Assembly (NCBI RefSeq): GCF_023913515.1
Contig: NZ_CP099391.1
Location: 3,596,001 to 3,660,000 of the forward strand
DNA from: Natronococcus sp. CG52
Lineage (GTDB): Archaea > Halobacteriota > Halobacteria > Halobacteriales > Natrialbaceae
Direction: 5' to 3'
DNA: 64,000 nucleotides
Part shown: positions 1-8,271 of the stretch, piece after piece
How positions within the stretch are numbered: the first letter of the stretch is position 1
How the letters are laid out: the number at the start of each line of letters is the position of its first letter
Position numbers and translations under genes: made by a program
Notes under the pieces: model-generated
What the model was told of the DNA's origin: nothing
The model's input: the letters and a program-made list of their open reading frames with translations, nothing else
Database searches by the model: none

Positions 1-636
1 CTCGGCCGAGTCGGCAAGTGGCCCCTCGAGCCAGTAGGCCTCCTCGGTCATCTGAAGCGACGTCTCCAGTACCTGTTCGTCGGTGTAGGTCCCCGTCTCG
101 TACTCGACGACGACCTCGACGACGGTTCCGATCGTTCCGATGCCGTCGAACTCCTCCTTAAGTTCCGTCTGCCGGTCGCGGGCGGCCTCGACGTCGATCG
201 TCGTCTCGGAACTGGCGACACCGTCCTCGACGGACGCCGACGTCCGTGACCGCTGGTCGGTTTCCTCCCAGAAGACCGACCCGTCGCGTTCCGCCTCGTG
301 ATGGACTCGTACTTCGTGTGTAACCGTCGTCTCGTCGGTCGGGACGGACGTCTCGGGCGTGAGCGTCAACTCGGGTGTCGCAGACAGGACGTAGACCGGG
401 CTATCCTCGAGTTCCGTCCCCTCGTCCCAGGGGCTGTCCTCGACGACGACGGCGCTCGTCGTCGTCTCGGTCGCGATCGACTCCCGGTCGACCTCCTGGG
501 TAGTCATCGATGTCGACGGCGTGGCGGCGACCCAGCCGGTCGCGACGAGCGCGAGGATGCCCATCCCCACGAGTAAAATGGTGAGCGCGCGGCCGTGCTC
601 CGCGATCAACAGATCCAGCCGCGGGTTCTCGATCAC
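1..636 (-). CDS. DUF5305-like membrane-anchored protein, C-terminus cut by window edge
   Basis: This reading frame is open from a GTG at 636 to the window edge (212 codons), so the C-terminus is missing. I chose the GTG because a purine-rich GGGGGAG stretch lies just upstream and the residues that follow make a sensible N-terminus: a short charged segment, then one hydrophobic helix (about residues 17-35). The rest is acidic and rich in Thr, Ser and Glu with beta-like patterning, as expected for an extracellular domain. In haloarchaea, DUF5305-family proteins commonly sit beside a signal peptidase I gene, as here (166 bases downstream of it, same strand). The family name is from memory of that context. 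Function is unknown; a role in assembling or anchoring the exported proteins of this cluster is inference. Confidence 0.6.
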   Translation of the reverse strand, partial: MIENPRLDLLIAEHGRALTILLVGMGILALVATGWVAATPSTSMTTQEVDRESIATETTTSAVVVEDSPWDEGTELEDSPVYVLSATPELTLTPETSVPTDETTVTHEVRVHHEAERDGSVFWEETDQRSRTSASVEDGVASSETTIDVEAARDRQTELKEEFDGIGTIGTVVEVVVEYETGTYTDEQVLETSLQMTEEAYWLEGPLADSAE

Positions 637-801
637 GCCTCTCCCCCCGGAGTGTGATGCCGTTTGCTCGCATACCCCCTCCCTCGAGCCGTCTCCGAAC
701 GGAAAGTTCGGATGACGGAACAGTTCATACGAACATTCAGTATATCAAATACTATAACAGTAGTGGTTCCACCCCGTCTGTGTCGCCGTTACACGCCCCT
801 C

Positions 802-1971
802 TCAGCGCCACCGTCGAAGTCGCCGCCGAATTCGTGTCGAGAAGGGGACGTGATCACCGGCGGTGCGGATCCGGAAGTCGCTCCGTCCGAACAGGAGGAG
901 CGTCGTCCCGACGACGAGACCGACGACGACCAGGTCGACGGCGGCGATCGCGAAGAGGGGGTGGACGCCGTGCAACCAGACGAGCACCGACGGCGGGAGC
1001 ACGGCGAGATACCGATACTCTCCGAGGTGACGACTGTACTCGCCGGTCGACTCCGGCGCGGACAGCGACAGCGTCGTCTCGCTACTGTCACGAGGACCGA
1101 CCGTCTGCCAGTGCAGGTCGCTCTCGACGCCACTACTCTCGGCCTCGTGGACGACGACGACCGGAACGTAGCCCGCGTTGTCGACGGTTCGAGTCAGTTC
1201 GGCGGTCTCACCCGGGGCGAGGACCTGCGGATCGTCGGTCGGTGACTCCGTGCTCACGACCGCGTACTCGTACGTACCCGCGGGAACCACCATCGCCGCC
1301 GTCGCGAGTCCCACGACCACGAACAGCACCAGCGCGATCGTCCCCCAGAAGGCGTAGACGTTCTCTCGAGACGTCGACCGCGTCGTGTCGCGTCTGTGCG
1401 GTCCCGCGTGATCGAGGAGGAACCCGACCCCGAACAGCGAGATCCCCAGCGCGACCAGCATCGCTCCGAGGTTGTCGCCCTCGAGCGCCGTCGTGATGCC
1501 GAGGGCCGAGGCGACCAGTCCGTACCCCGACTCCATCGCGCCGTGGACGGCCATGATTGCGGTTCCGAGGTGGGGAATCGTCACGACATCGCCGTTCACC
1601 TGCCAGGCGGCGGCGACGATCTGGCCCTCCGTCACCGGCGGCTCGCCGCCGTCCTGGTCGGTGAACGGATTCGCGTCCCCTTTCGTGACGTACCCCGCGT
1701 CCGTCTCGCCGACGATCCGGTGGGTCGTGAGCCCGCCGTCGTGGAGCTCTCGAGCGTCGAACACCGCGACGTCGCCCTCGCTCGGCGAGCCGGTCACCGC
1801 GCTCGGAATCGCGACGAAGCCGTCGCCGGCGTCCATCGCCGGCTCCATGCTCCCCGTCGCGACGTAGCCGAGCAGGATCGGCTGGCCGAGTAGCTGGCCG
1901 AGAACGAGCAGGAGGACGGCGAGCGCGACGGCGACGGCTAGCCCCCGTTTGACGAGCCCCGTCGTTGTCAT
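802..1971 (-). CDS. Archaeal/SipW-type signal peptidase I with long C-terminal extension
   Basis: Membrane serine protease (S26B) that cleaves signal peptides outside the membrane. An N-terminal helix (about residues 8-32) is followed by the catalytic motif TGSMEPAM with Ser41, then TTHRIVGE with His84 and KGDANPF with Asp99. This Ser/His/Asp layout replaces the bacterial Lys and is typical of archaeal, ER and SipW enzymes. At 389 aa it is about twice the usual size. After residue 130 there are further membrane segments (around 150-185 and 205-235), an extracytoplasmic beta-rich domain (about 240-320), another helix pair (about 325-360) and a very basic tail. It sits between genes for exported proteins, so I infer it is dedicated to them. 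The protease assignment is firm; the function of the extension is unknown. Confidence 0.9.
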   Translation of the reverse strand: MTTTGLVKRGLAVAVALAVLLLVLGQLLGQPILLGYVATGSMEPAMDAGDGFVAIPSAVTGSPSEGDVAVFDARELHDGGLTTHRIVGETDAGYVTKGDANPFTDQDGGEPPVTEGQIVAAAWQVNGDVVTIPHLGTAIMAVHGAMESGYGLVASALGITTALEGDNLGAMLVALGISLFGVGFLLDHAGPHRRDTTRSTSRENVYAFWGTIALVLFVVVGLATAAMVVPAGTYEYAVVSTESPTDDPQVLAPGETAELTRTVDNAGYVPVVVVHEAESSGVESDLHWQTVGPRDSSETTLSLSAPESTGEYSRHLGEYRYLAVLPPSVLVWLHGVHPLFAIAAVDLVVVGLVVGTTLLLFGRSDFRIRTAGDHVPFSTRIRRRLRRWR

Positions 1972-2034
1972 GTGTCGCCTCGAGAGAGTATCATGGTCGA
2001 ATACCGGTACGAGTCTCGAAATGAATTCGAACCA

Positions 2035-3204
2035 TTATAAATTCCGCCGCCGCCTGACGGTTCCCGCGGCGAACAGGAGCCCGACCAGTGCGGGTGGCCC
2101 GACGACAGCGGCCACGGCGGGGTCGAGCTCCCGGTTCAGCACCTCGTACCCGGCGGATTCGTCGACGCTGACGGTGCCCGCCTCGAGTCCGCTAACGGCA
2201 ACCGCGTACGTTCCGGGCTCGTCGAACTGCCGCTCGAAGCGTACCGTCCTCGATTCGTTCGGCTCGAGTTCGACGTACCGATCCTCGACGACGATTCCGC
2301 CGACGGCGAGTTCGGCGAGGAACTCGCCGGACGCGTTGCCGGCGTTCTCGACCGTGGCGATGACGCGCGTCGATTCGCCCTGGGCGATGGTGTCGTCCTC
2401 GAGATGGGCTTCGGTCACGTCGAAGTCCGGCGCGGGTTCGTCGAGTGGCTGGACGGTGATCGTCGTCGGGTTGCGGTCGTCGACGCCGACTCCGAACGTG
2501 CCAGCCCGCTGCATCGTCCGTTCGAAGGTGACCGTTTCGGTCTCGCCGACCCCGACGTAGACGACCTTCTCGTCGACGACGACGCCGTCGACGGTCAGTC
2601 GAGCGACTGTCGTTCCGCCCGTGTCGCCGTGATTCTCGTAGGTCGCCCGCACCGTCAGCGTCTCGCCGGCGGTGACGGTCCGATCGACGGTCGTCATTTC
2701 GACGAGTTCGATGTCGGCGTTCCCTTCATCGTCGTCATCTTCGTACTCGACGTGAACTGAGAAGGTCTCGCTCGAGGGCGTCTCGGCGTGGGTGTCGATT
2801 TCGACGCCGACGGTTGTTGTTTCACCTGCGGTTGGCTCGAGCGGCGTCGTCTCGTCGATTACGACATCGGGATCGCTATTCTGGTAGAACTGCACGCCGG
2901 TGGGGCCGTCGGTCAGCCATACCTGTTCGACCGAATCGTCGGTAACAGTAATCGCGAAGACGTCCTTGAAGGTTGACTTCGCACGGTCGTTGAGGCCGTC
3001 GAAGTCGAGGACGAGTTCGCCGTTTTCGACGCTTGCATACTGGCCGTTCCCAAAGGATGTGGGGGCGAGTTCAACGTGGTCCGTTCGGTCAGGTTCGGAA
3101 CCTGTGTCAGTGATGCTGACAGCCCCTGTAGGGATGACAAGAAAGGCGGTTAGGGCGATTGCCGTGATCGCAGGAATTGCGGCGGCGATAAGGGGATGTC
3201 GCAT
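2035..3204 (-). CDS. Exported, C-terminally anchored protein with DUF1102-like and CARDB-like domains
   Basis: The 389-aa product starts with a signal peptide or N-terminal helix (about residues 5-28). A DUF1102-like segment follows (about 45-170; it includes the pattern VLDFDGLNDRAKSTFKDVF). Two beta-sandwich repeats come next (about 170-260 and 265-350), each with a CARDB-like pattern of VTAGET/IAQGES, V..TYEN/V..TVENAG and a FERT/FERQF..PGTY strand pair. A single helix (about 362-382) and the basic tail RRRRNL end the protein, which suggests an anchor with most of the chain outside the cell. It lies 89 bases downstream of the short SipW-type protein and 63 bases upstream of the peptidase gene on the same strand. 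I infer a surface-anchored subunit or adaptor. Confidence 0.75.
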   Translation of the reverse strand: MRHPLIAAAIPAITAIALTAFLVIPTGAVSITDTGSEPDRTDHVELAPTSFGNGQYASVENGELVLDFDGLNDRAKSTFKDVFAITVTDDSVEQVWLTDGPTGVQFYQNSDPDVVIDETTPLEPTAGETTTVGVEIDTHAETPSSETFSVHVEYEDDDDEGNADIELVEMTTVDRTVTAGETLTVRATYENHGDTGGTTVARLTVDGVVVDEKVVYVGVGETETVTFERTMQRAGTFGVGVDDRNPTTITVQPLDEPAPDFDVTEAHLEDDTIAQGESTRVIATVENAGNASGEFLAELAVGGIVVEDRYVELEPNESRTVRFERQFDEPGTYAVAVSGLEAGTVSVDESAGYEVLNRELDPAVAAVVGPPALVGLLFAAGTVRRRRNL

Positions 3205-3292
3205 TTGCGGTTACTTGTCTTATCTCTTCTTCCCTGTTATCCAACGATTGAAATCGATTGTCGATGATTCGGTGTCAACTGTTCTACTGAAG

Positions 3293-3889
3293 TTACACCC
3301 CATCAGTTCCGTTCGCTGTAATAGTGATACTTGCATTTACTTCACCAGCGGTATCGAGAGTGTGATTCTGTAGATCTATCGCGATACCGAACGCAACAGT
3401 TTCACCTGGGGCGAGAAGTTCTGAATTGGTAGCACCATCGCTTATCGTATTATTCTCTGTCGGAAATGGGTCTTGATTGCTACTGGATCCAAATCCATTC
3501 TCAGGGATGGCTGTAATCGCATCTTTGTCGTCCCCAGAATAATTGAATTCGATGTTTCTAATGTCAACACCATTAGTGCTATCGGTGTTGTTGGTAATGT
3601 TAATCAATTCAACAAACCTCGTCTCCGCATTCGCATTGATACCATCCTCACCATCCGTCCCGATATCAATGTCAACTGTTGCTACTTCCTGTTCAGTAGT
3701 TGTTGTCACGAATTGGTTGTCGTCCCCCGCCTGTGAAAGGCCCAAGTAAGCCGAACTATCGCCCTCTATATTGACGTCTATAGACCGATTAGCATCCACC
3801 TGACTAAACGCCCCCGTTCCGAGCGCGGCGCCGCTGCCCACGACGATCGTTCCCAGTCCGACTAACACGTTGCGTCGATTCAATTTCAT
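3293..3889 (-). CDS. SipW-type signal-peptide protein, DUF1102-like (possible fibre subunit)
   Basis: I start at the ATG at 3889 rather than an in-frame ATG 27 bases upstream (3916), because AAAGAA precedes it and the protein then begins MKLNRRNVLVGLG, a basic twin-Arg stretch followed by a Gly/Ala-rich hydrophobic core ending GTGAFSQVDA. That layout matches the signal peptides of SipW-processed camelysin/TasA-like proteins. The mature part (about 170 aa) starts with RSIDVNIEGDSSAYLGL and is beta-rich, Asn/Asp/Thr-rich and without cysteine. The same opening pattern recurs in the product of 4762-5628. Local GC is lower than in flanking housekeeping genes, which may indicate transfer or relaxed constraint. 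A role as an exported filament or matrix subunit is inference. Confidence 0.75.
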   Translation of the reverse strand: MKLNRRNVLVGLGTIVVGSGAALGTGAFSQVDANRSIDVNIEGDSSAYLGLSQAGDDNQFVTTTTEQEVATVDIDIGTDGEDGINANAETRFVELINITNNTDSTNGVDIRNIEFNYSGDDKDAITAIPENGFGSSSNQDPFPTENNTISDGATNSELLAPGETVAFGIAIDLQNHTLDTAGEVNASITITANGTDGV

Positions 3890-4116
3890 TGGTTCTTTCT
3901 CCGTTGTGACCCGCACCGCGATCGTAGGCGTCGATTACGATCTGCGGCCGGTTCTTACTCACACCCTGTTATGCCACCCCCTTTGTATTAGGCCACCAGA
4001 ACGACTACACGCCGACCGATACCTACGTTCAAGCTCGGTGTGAAAGACTCGAATCGTGGATAGTGGAGCCAGGAACCGAATCATGAACGCTTCTCTCGGT
4101 CATTCGCGGCAACAAA

Positions 4117-4150
4117 GACTATATATCAGAGATTATTACATTCATGAATA
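4117..4150 (+). promoter_or_regulatory. Candidate promoter of the DUF7344 regulator gene
   Basis: The 272-base gap between divergent starts at 3889 and 4162 contains a TATA-like box, ATATATC, at 4121-4127. It lies about 35-40 bases before the ATG at 4162, which predicts a very short leader. The gap must also hold the promoter of the minus-strand export operon, for which I see no clear box. Assignment rests on position and composition only. Confidence 0.4.
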
Positions 4151-4161
4151 AGGACATCTGA

Positions 4162-4755
4162 ATGGCGACAGAACAACACAGTAGCAGTGCTCCTACCAAG
4201 ACTCTTGAAGATGACGTGGACAGTGGCGACAGCGGTAGTCGAACTGATCGAGGTGAAATTTTCGACCTCCTCAGTAATCACCGCCGCCGTTACACCATCC
4301 ACTACTGCAAGCGCGAGAACGGTCCCGTCGAACTTGGAGACCTCGCGGAACATGTCGCCGCTTGGGAACTCGACAAGGAGATCGAGGGGTTGACCTCGGC
4401 CGAACGAAAGCGAGTCTATACGTCCTTACAGCAGACCCATCTGCCCACGCTCGAGAAAGCAAATATGGTCGAGTTCGACAACCGGACGATCGAACTCACC
4501 GATCAGGCGTCTGACCTCGAAGTGTATCTCGATATTGTCCCTGGCGATTCGATCCCGTGGGGGGTGTACTACCTCGGGCTTTCCGCTATCGGGTTCGCTG
4601 TGATGGGCGGACTCTGGATGGAATGGATTCCAACCGAGACGCTCCCTGTACTCGGCTGGGCGACGCTCTCGATTGCTCTGTTCGCCGCGTCTGCAGTCAT
4701 TCACGTTTTCCAGAACCGGAAGCTTCGGCTTGGGGAGACGGAACAGCCGCCGTAA
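4162..4755 (+). CDS. DUF7344-type winged-helix regulator with C-terminal membrane helices
   Basis: The 197-aa product has an N-terminal disordered segment (residues 1-30), then EIFDLLSNHRRRYTIHYC and a winged-helix domain (about 31-120), the pattern of the haloarchaeal DUF7344 family. Two hydrophobic helices follow (about 133-152 and 160-182), so the DNA-binding part is probably tethered to the inner face of the membrane. The gene is divergent from the signal-peptidase operon and ends 6 bases before the next gene, which suggests co-transcription with that secreted protein. I infer local regulation of the export cluster, perhaps in response to a membrane or surface signal. The family is a confident call; targets and signal are unknown. 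Confidence 0.75.
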   Translation: MATEQHSSSAPTKTLEDDVDSGDSGSRTDRGEIFDLLSNHRRRYTIHYCKRENGPVELGDLAEHVAAWELDKEIEGLTSAERKRVYTSLQQTHLPTLEKANMVEFDNRTIELTDQASDLEVYLDIVPGDSIPWGVYYLGLSAIGFAVMGGLWMEWIPTETLPVLGWATLSIALFAASAVIHVFQNRKLRLGETEQPP

Positions 4756-4761
4756 GTTGTC

Positions 4762-5628
4762 ATGACACGAAACCCGATTCGAACCCTCGCGATCATCTGC
4801 CTCGCTCTTGGAGCGGTGCTACTCGCAGGACCAGCGTTCGGGTTCGACACGATCACAGCCGATCGTAGTGTCAGTGTCAACGTCGTCGACGACCCGAATG
4901 CGTACCTCGGAATCGATGCGCAGGACAACATCGGTGAACTCGCTGGAAACGACGATCCGACCGAGATCGCCACGCTGACGAATAACATAGACGAGCAAGC
5001 TGAAATCGACATTACGGTAGAAGAGATCCCCGACGGAAATGAGAGCGTTCTGTACGCGGACACAGATAACCTCAACCTCAATTCTGGCGAGTCGACGACT
5101 GCCAAGGTCGAATGTGCCCAGCCAGAGAGTCTTGGTGAACAGGATGTCGTCTTCCGGACCGAAGCGACCGGCTCCTCGGTTTCGATCACTGACGCCACGT
5201 TCACCGTGACAATCGACATACAGTGTGGAAAAGGCGGTGGCAACGTCGAACCGACCGATTCGGGGCTTAGTGGTGTGTCCGTTACCGATATGGATCTCGA
5301 TGAAACCAATGAGAGTCAGATAATCGAGTTTGCAGTTACGGAAGATCTCCCTACAAATGAAACTGTGACAGTCACACTGGCTCAGGTTAATCAGATAGAT
5401 TATAGCGGCGCTACGCTGAGCAACAATGCCACCGGAAGTATTCAAGGCGACAGTTACGAAGTTGAATTTAATCGCGAAGAGACGATCTCGGCCCGCGAAA
5501 CGGTGACGATTGCGATCGACCGAATCGATACGACACACAACAACGCCGACGGAGATTACGACGCAGAATTCGAGCGAAGCGACAAAGACGATCCCGAGCT
5601 ACTGGAGCCAGCTTTCACAGTCGAGTAA
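4762..5628 (+). CDS. Secreted DUF1102-like beta-rich protein (second possible fibre component)
   Basis: A 288-aa protein with a signal peptide (residues 1-28, core LAIICLALGAVLLAGPAFGF). The mature N-terminus carries RSVSVNVVDDPNAYLGI, closely matching the opening of the product of 3293-3889, so the two are likely related subunits. A second half starts after a Gly-rich linker with one Cys (around residue 155) and is acidic and beta-rich. Another Cys lies near residue 115, so one disulfide is possible. It follows the DUF7344 gene after 6 bases. No C-terminal anchor is visible. I infer an exported surface or matrix protein processed by the nearby peptidase. No enzymatic motif is seen. Confidence 0.65.
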   Translation: MTRNPIRTLAIICLALGAVLLAGPAFGFDTITADRSVSVNVVDDPNAYLGIDAQDNIGELAGNDDPTEIATLTNNIDEQAEIDITVEEIPDGNESVLYADTDNLNLNSGESTTAKVECAQPESLGEQDVVFRTEATGSSVSITDATFTVTIDIQCGKGGGNVEPTDSGLSGVSVTDMDLDETNESQIIEFAVTEDLPTNETVTVTLAQVNQIDYSGATLSNNATGSIQGDSYEVEFNREETISARETVTIAIDRIDTTHNNADGDYDAEFERSDKDDPELLEPAFTVE

Positions 5629-5726
5629 TCGCCTAAAACGGAATCGGTAGGACGATTTTACGATATCAGATTACGTCCCTCGAGCAATGCGAACCCCTTT
5701 TCACCGCCGAAAACAGAACTCAACCT

Positions 5727-6053
5727 ATGTCGACCGAATCGATTAGTGACCGGCGCGAGCACGTCCGCTCGATCAGCGTGACGGCGCTGTCCGCGCTGCT
5801 CGGCGTCGGCGCGGCGTTCGCCTCCGCGGTGATCACCGGCGACGCTGCGACGGCCGCCGAGGCGGCGACCGACACCCGAGCGCTGTTGGTCGTAGTGGGT
5901 GCGATCCTCGCCCAATTCGTCCTCTTCGACTTTACGAGCATCTACGGCGAGGACGAGTTCGGCGTGAAACACTACCTGTTCATCACGTTCATGACCTTCT
6001 CGTTCTGGTTCGTGGTGTGGGGCATCCTCCTCACGACGGAGGCAATGACGTAA
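5727..6053 (+). CDS. EMC6-like small membrane protein
   Basis: 108 aa with three predicted membrane helices (about residues 18-40, 50-68 and 82-102) and a short charged N-terminus. Size, helix pattern and position directly before the RLI gene match the haloarchaeal proteins annotated as EMC6-like. The eukaryotic relative is part of the ER membrane insertase complex. Its TAA stop at 6051-6053 lies one base before the ATG of RLI at 6055, so the two genes are almost certainly co-transcribed. A role in membrane-protein insertion is inferred from the family name; there is no catalytic motif. The start at 5727 is the first Met and leaves a short leader. Confidence 0.7.
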   Translation: MSTESISDRREHVRSISVTALSALLGVGAAFASAVITGDAATAAEAATDTRALLVVVGAILAQFVLFDFTSIYGEDEFGVKHYLFITFMTFSFWFVVWGILLTTEAMT

Positions 6054-6054
6054 G

Positions 6055-7869
6055 ATGGCGGACGACAGCATCGCCGTCGTAGACTTAGATCGGTGCCAGC
6101 CGGACCGGTGTAGCTACGAGTGCAAGAACTACTGCCCGCCGAACCGCACCGGAAAGGAGTGTATCACCCTGCGAGGCGACGAGACGCCCCAGGGGCAGCC
6201 GGATCAGGTGCACATCTCCGAGGAGATCTGTCTCGGCGAAACCTGTGGGATCTGCGTCGAGAAGTGCCCCTTCGACGCGATCGAGATCATCAACCTCCCG
6301 CAGGAACTGCAGGACGATCCCGTCCACCGCTACGGCGAGAACGCGTTCTCCCTCTACGGACTCCCCGCGCCCCAGGAGGGGAAAGTCACGGGTATCCTCG
6401 GACCGAACGGGATCGGGAAGACGACGGCCGTCCGCATCCTCGCGGGCGACCTCGAGCCCAACCTCGGCCGCCACGACGAGGACGTCGGCTGGGACGACGT
6501 GCTCGAGGCCTACCGCGGAACCGAACTCCAGGATTACATCGCCGACGTCCGGGACAGCGAGGTGACCGTCGCCCAGAAGCCCCAGTACGTCGACCAGATT
6601 CCCGAGACGTTCGACGGCAACACGCGCGAACTGCTCGAGCGCACGGACGAGCGCGGCGCGCTCGACTCGCTGGTCGAACGGCTCTCGATCGGTCCCGTCA
6701 TGGAGCAGTCGATCGACGACCTCTCCGGCGGAGAGCTCCAGCGCGTTGCGATCGCCGCAACCCTGGCCAGGGATACGGACTTCTACTTCCTCGACGAGGT
6801 AACGCCGTATCTCGACATCGGGCAGCGAGTGACGGCCGCGCGGCTGATCCAGGAACTCGCCGAGGAGGAGGACAAGTCGATGCTCGTCGTCGAGCACGAC
6901 CTCGCGATCCTGGACCTGCTCGCGGACACGCTGCACGTCGCCTACGGTGAGCCCGGCGCCTACGGCGTGATCACCTCGCCGAAGTCCGTCCGCAACGGGA
7001 TCAACGAGTACCTCTCGGGCTACCTCGACAACGAGAACATGCGGATCCGACCGGATCCCATCGAGTTCGAGGAACACGCCCCGCGGTCCGCGACGCGCGG
7101 CGACGTGCTCGTCGACTACCCCGACCTCACGAAGAGCTACGGCGAGGGCGAGTTCAGCCTCGAGGTCGAGGGCGGCCAGATCCGCGAGAACGAGGTGCTC
7201 GGCATCGTCGGTCCCAACGGGATCGGGAAGTCGACGTTCGCGAAGCTGCTGACGGGCGACCTCGAGCTGGACGAGGGAGACGCGGATCTCGATCTGGACA
7301 TCTCGTACAAGCCCCAGTACGTCACCATCGACCAGCACATGCGGGTCGACGCCTTCCTCTCGTCGATCACGGACCAGTTCGGCTCCTCGTACTGGAACAC
7401 CGAGATCGCCCAGCCGCTCCAGTTAGAGCGCATCATGGAGCAGAACCTCTCGGACCTCTCCGGCGGTGAGCGCCAGCGGGTCGCCATCGCGGCCTGCCTG
7501 TCGGATTCCGCCGACCTCTACCTGCTCGACGAGCCGTCCGCACACCTCGACGTCGAACAGCGGGTGCAGGCGACGAGCGCGATCCGGCGCTACGCCGAAC
7601 AGCAGGACGCTACCGTGATGGTCATCGACCACGACATCTACATGATCGACCTGCTCGCCGACCGACTGATGGTCTTCGACGGCGAGCCCGCAGTTCGCGG
7701 CCGAGCCGGCCAGCCACAGCCGATGCGCGACGGGATGAACGAGTTCCTCGCGAACCTCGAGGTCACGTTCCGCCGGGACAAGCGGACGTCGCGTCCGCGG
7801 ATCAACAAGCCGGACTCACAGCTGGATCGCGAGCAAAAACGAGAGGGCGAGTACTACTACGCGCCCTGA
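6055..7869 (+). CDS. Ribosome recycling ATPase RLI/ABCE1
   Basis: Soluble twin-ABC ATPase that splits ribosomes after termination. The 604-aa chain begins with a ferredoxin-like region holding eight Fe-S cysteines (residues about 12-75; the second cluster includes CLGETCGICVEKCPFDA). ABC domain 1 has Walker A GPNGIGKTT (about residue 117) and signature LSGGELQR (about 223). ABC domain 2 has GPNGIGKST (about 389) and LSGGERQR (about 467). A hinge and C-terminal basic tail complete the family architecture. Length and all motifs are normal, so the call is secure. It lies directly after the EMC6-like gene, with one base between stop and start. Confidence 0.98.
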   Translation: MADDSIAVVDLDRCQPDRCSYECKNYCPPNRTGKECITLRGDETPQGQPDQVHISEEICLGETCGICVEKCPFDAIEIINLPQELQDDPVHRYGENAFSLYGLPAPQEGKVTGILGPNGIGKTTAVRILAGDLEPNLGRHDEDVGWDDVLEAYRGTELQDYIADVRDSEVTVAQKPQYVDQIPETFDGNTRELLERTDERGALDSLVERLSIGPVMEQSIDDLSGGELQRVAIAATLARDTDFYFLDEVTPYLDIGQRVTAARLIQELAEEEDKSMLVVEHDLAILDLLADTLHVAYGEPGAYGVITSPKSVRNGINEYLSGYLDNENMRIRPDPIEFEEHAPRSATRGDVLVDYPDLTKSYGEGEFSLEVEGGQIRENEVLGIVGPNGIGKSTFAKLLTGDLELDEGDADLDLDISYKPQYVTIDQHMRVDAFLSSITDQFGSSYWNTEIAQPLQLERIMEQNLSDLSGGERQRVAIAACLSDSADLYLLDEPSAHLDVEQRVQATSAIRRYAEQQDATVMVIDHDIYMIDLLADRLMVFDGEPAVRGRAGQPQPMRDGMNEFLANLEVTFRRDKRTSRPRINKPDSQLDREQKREGEYYYAP

Positions 7870-7903
7870 CCGGCGATTAAAAAAACGGTACTCAGCGAAA
7901 CCG

Positions 7904-8131
7904 TTACTCCTGTCTCGAGAGGAGGTCACCCCGCTGTTCTCGCAGTTCGTCGATTCGTGACTGGGCGGTCAGCCGGCCCTCACCGATCGCCGAGCCGACG
8001 AGCGCACCGACGGCCGCACCGGAACTCGCAGCGCTCCTGCTGAACAGTCCGCCGATTCCACCGCCGATCGCGGCGCCGATAGCTGCGTACCGTGCTCGAC
8101 TGAGCACCAGTTCGAGTTGCTGTTTTACCAT
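7904..8131 (-). CDS. Small glycine-zipper protein
   Basis: I start at the ATG at 8131, which gives 75 aa beginning MVKQQLELVLSRARY. Residues 14-50 are Gly/Ala-rich with GAAIGGGIGGLF and GAAVGALVGSAIGEG, the spacing of a glycine zipper that packs in a membrane. A charged coiled segment ends the protein (ARIDELREQRGDLLSR-like). Longer in-frame starts upstream encode low-quality Arg/Cys-rich sequence and were rejected. It converges on the RLI gene with 34 bases between stops. Function is unknown; similar proteins are usually called glycine-zipper or hypothetical membrane proteins. Confidence 0.65.
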   Translation of the reverse strand: MVKQQLELVLSRARYAAIGAAIGGGIGGLFSRSAASSGAAVGALVGSAIGEGRLTAQSRIDELREQRGDLLSRQE

Positions 8132-8271
8132 GTGCGATACTCTATTCGGAAGCGAAATAAACGTGTTCCCGGAGAGTCGCAACCACGAACACGAACGGGC
8201 GCGATATCGACGTTCGCAGCCGGTGCGATGGCGACACACGAACCCGCAGTTCGGTATGCTGGCGACGCACT

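Noticed and set aside
401-1496. Several long open frames on both strands with Arg-rich or Asp-rich sequence
   Set aside because: They overlap the DUF5305-like and signal peptidase genes and have no motifs; typical antisense shadows of GC-rich DNA.
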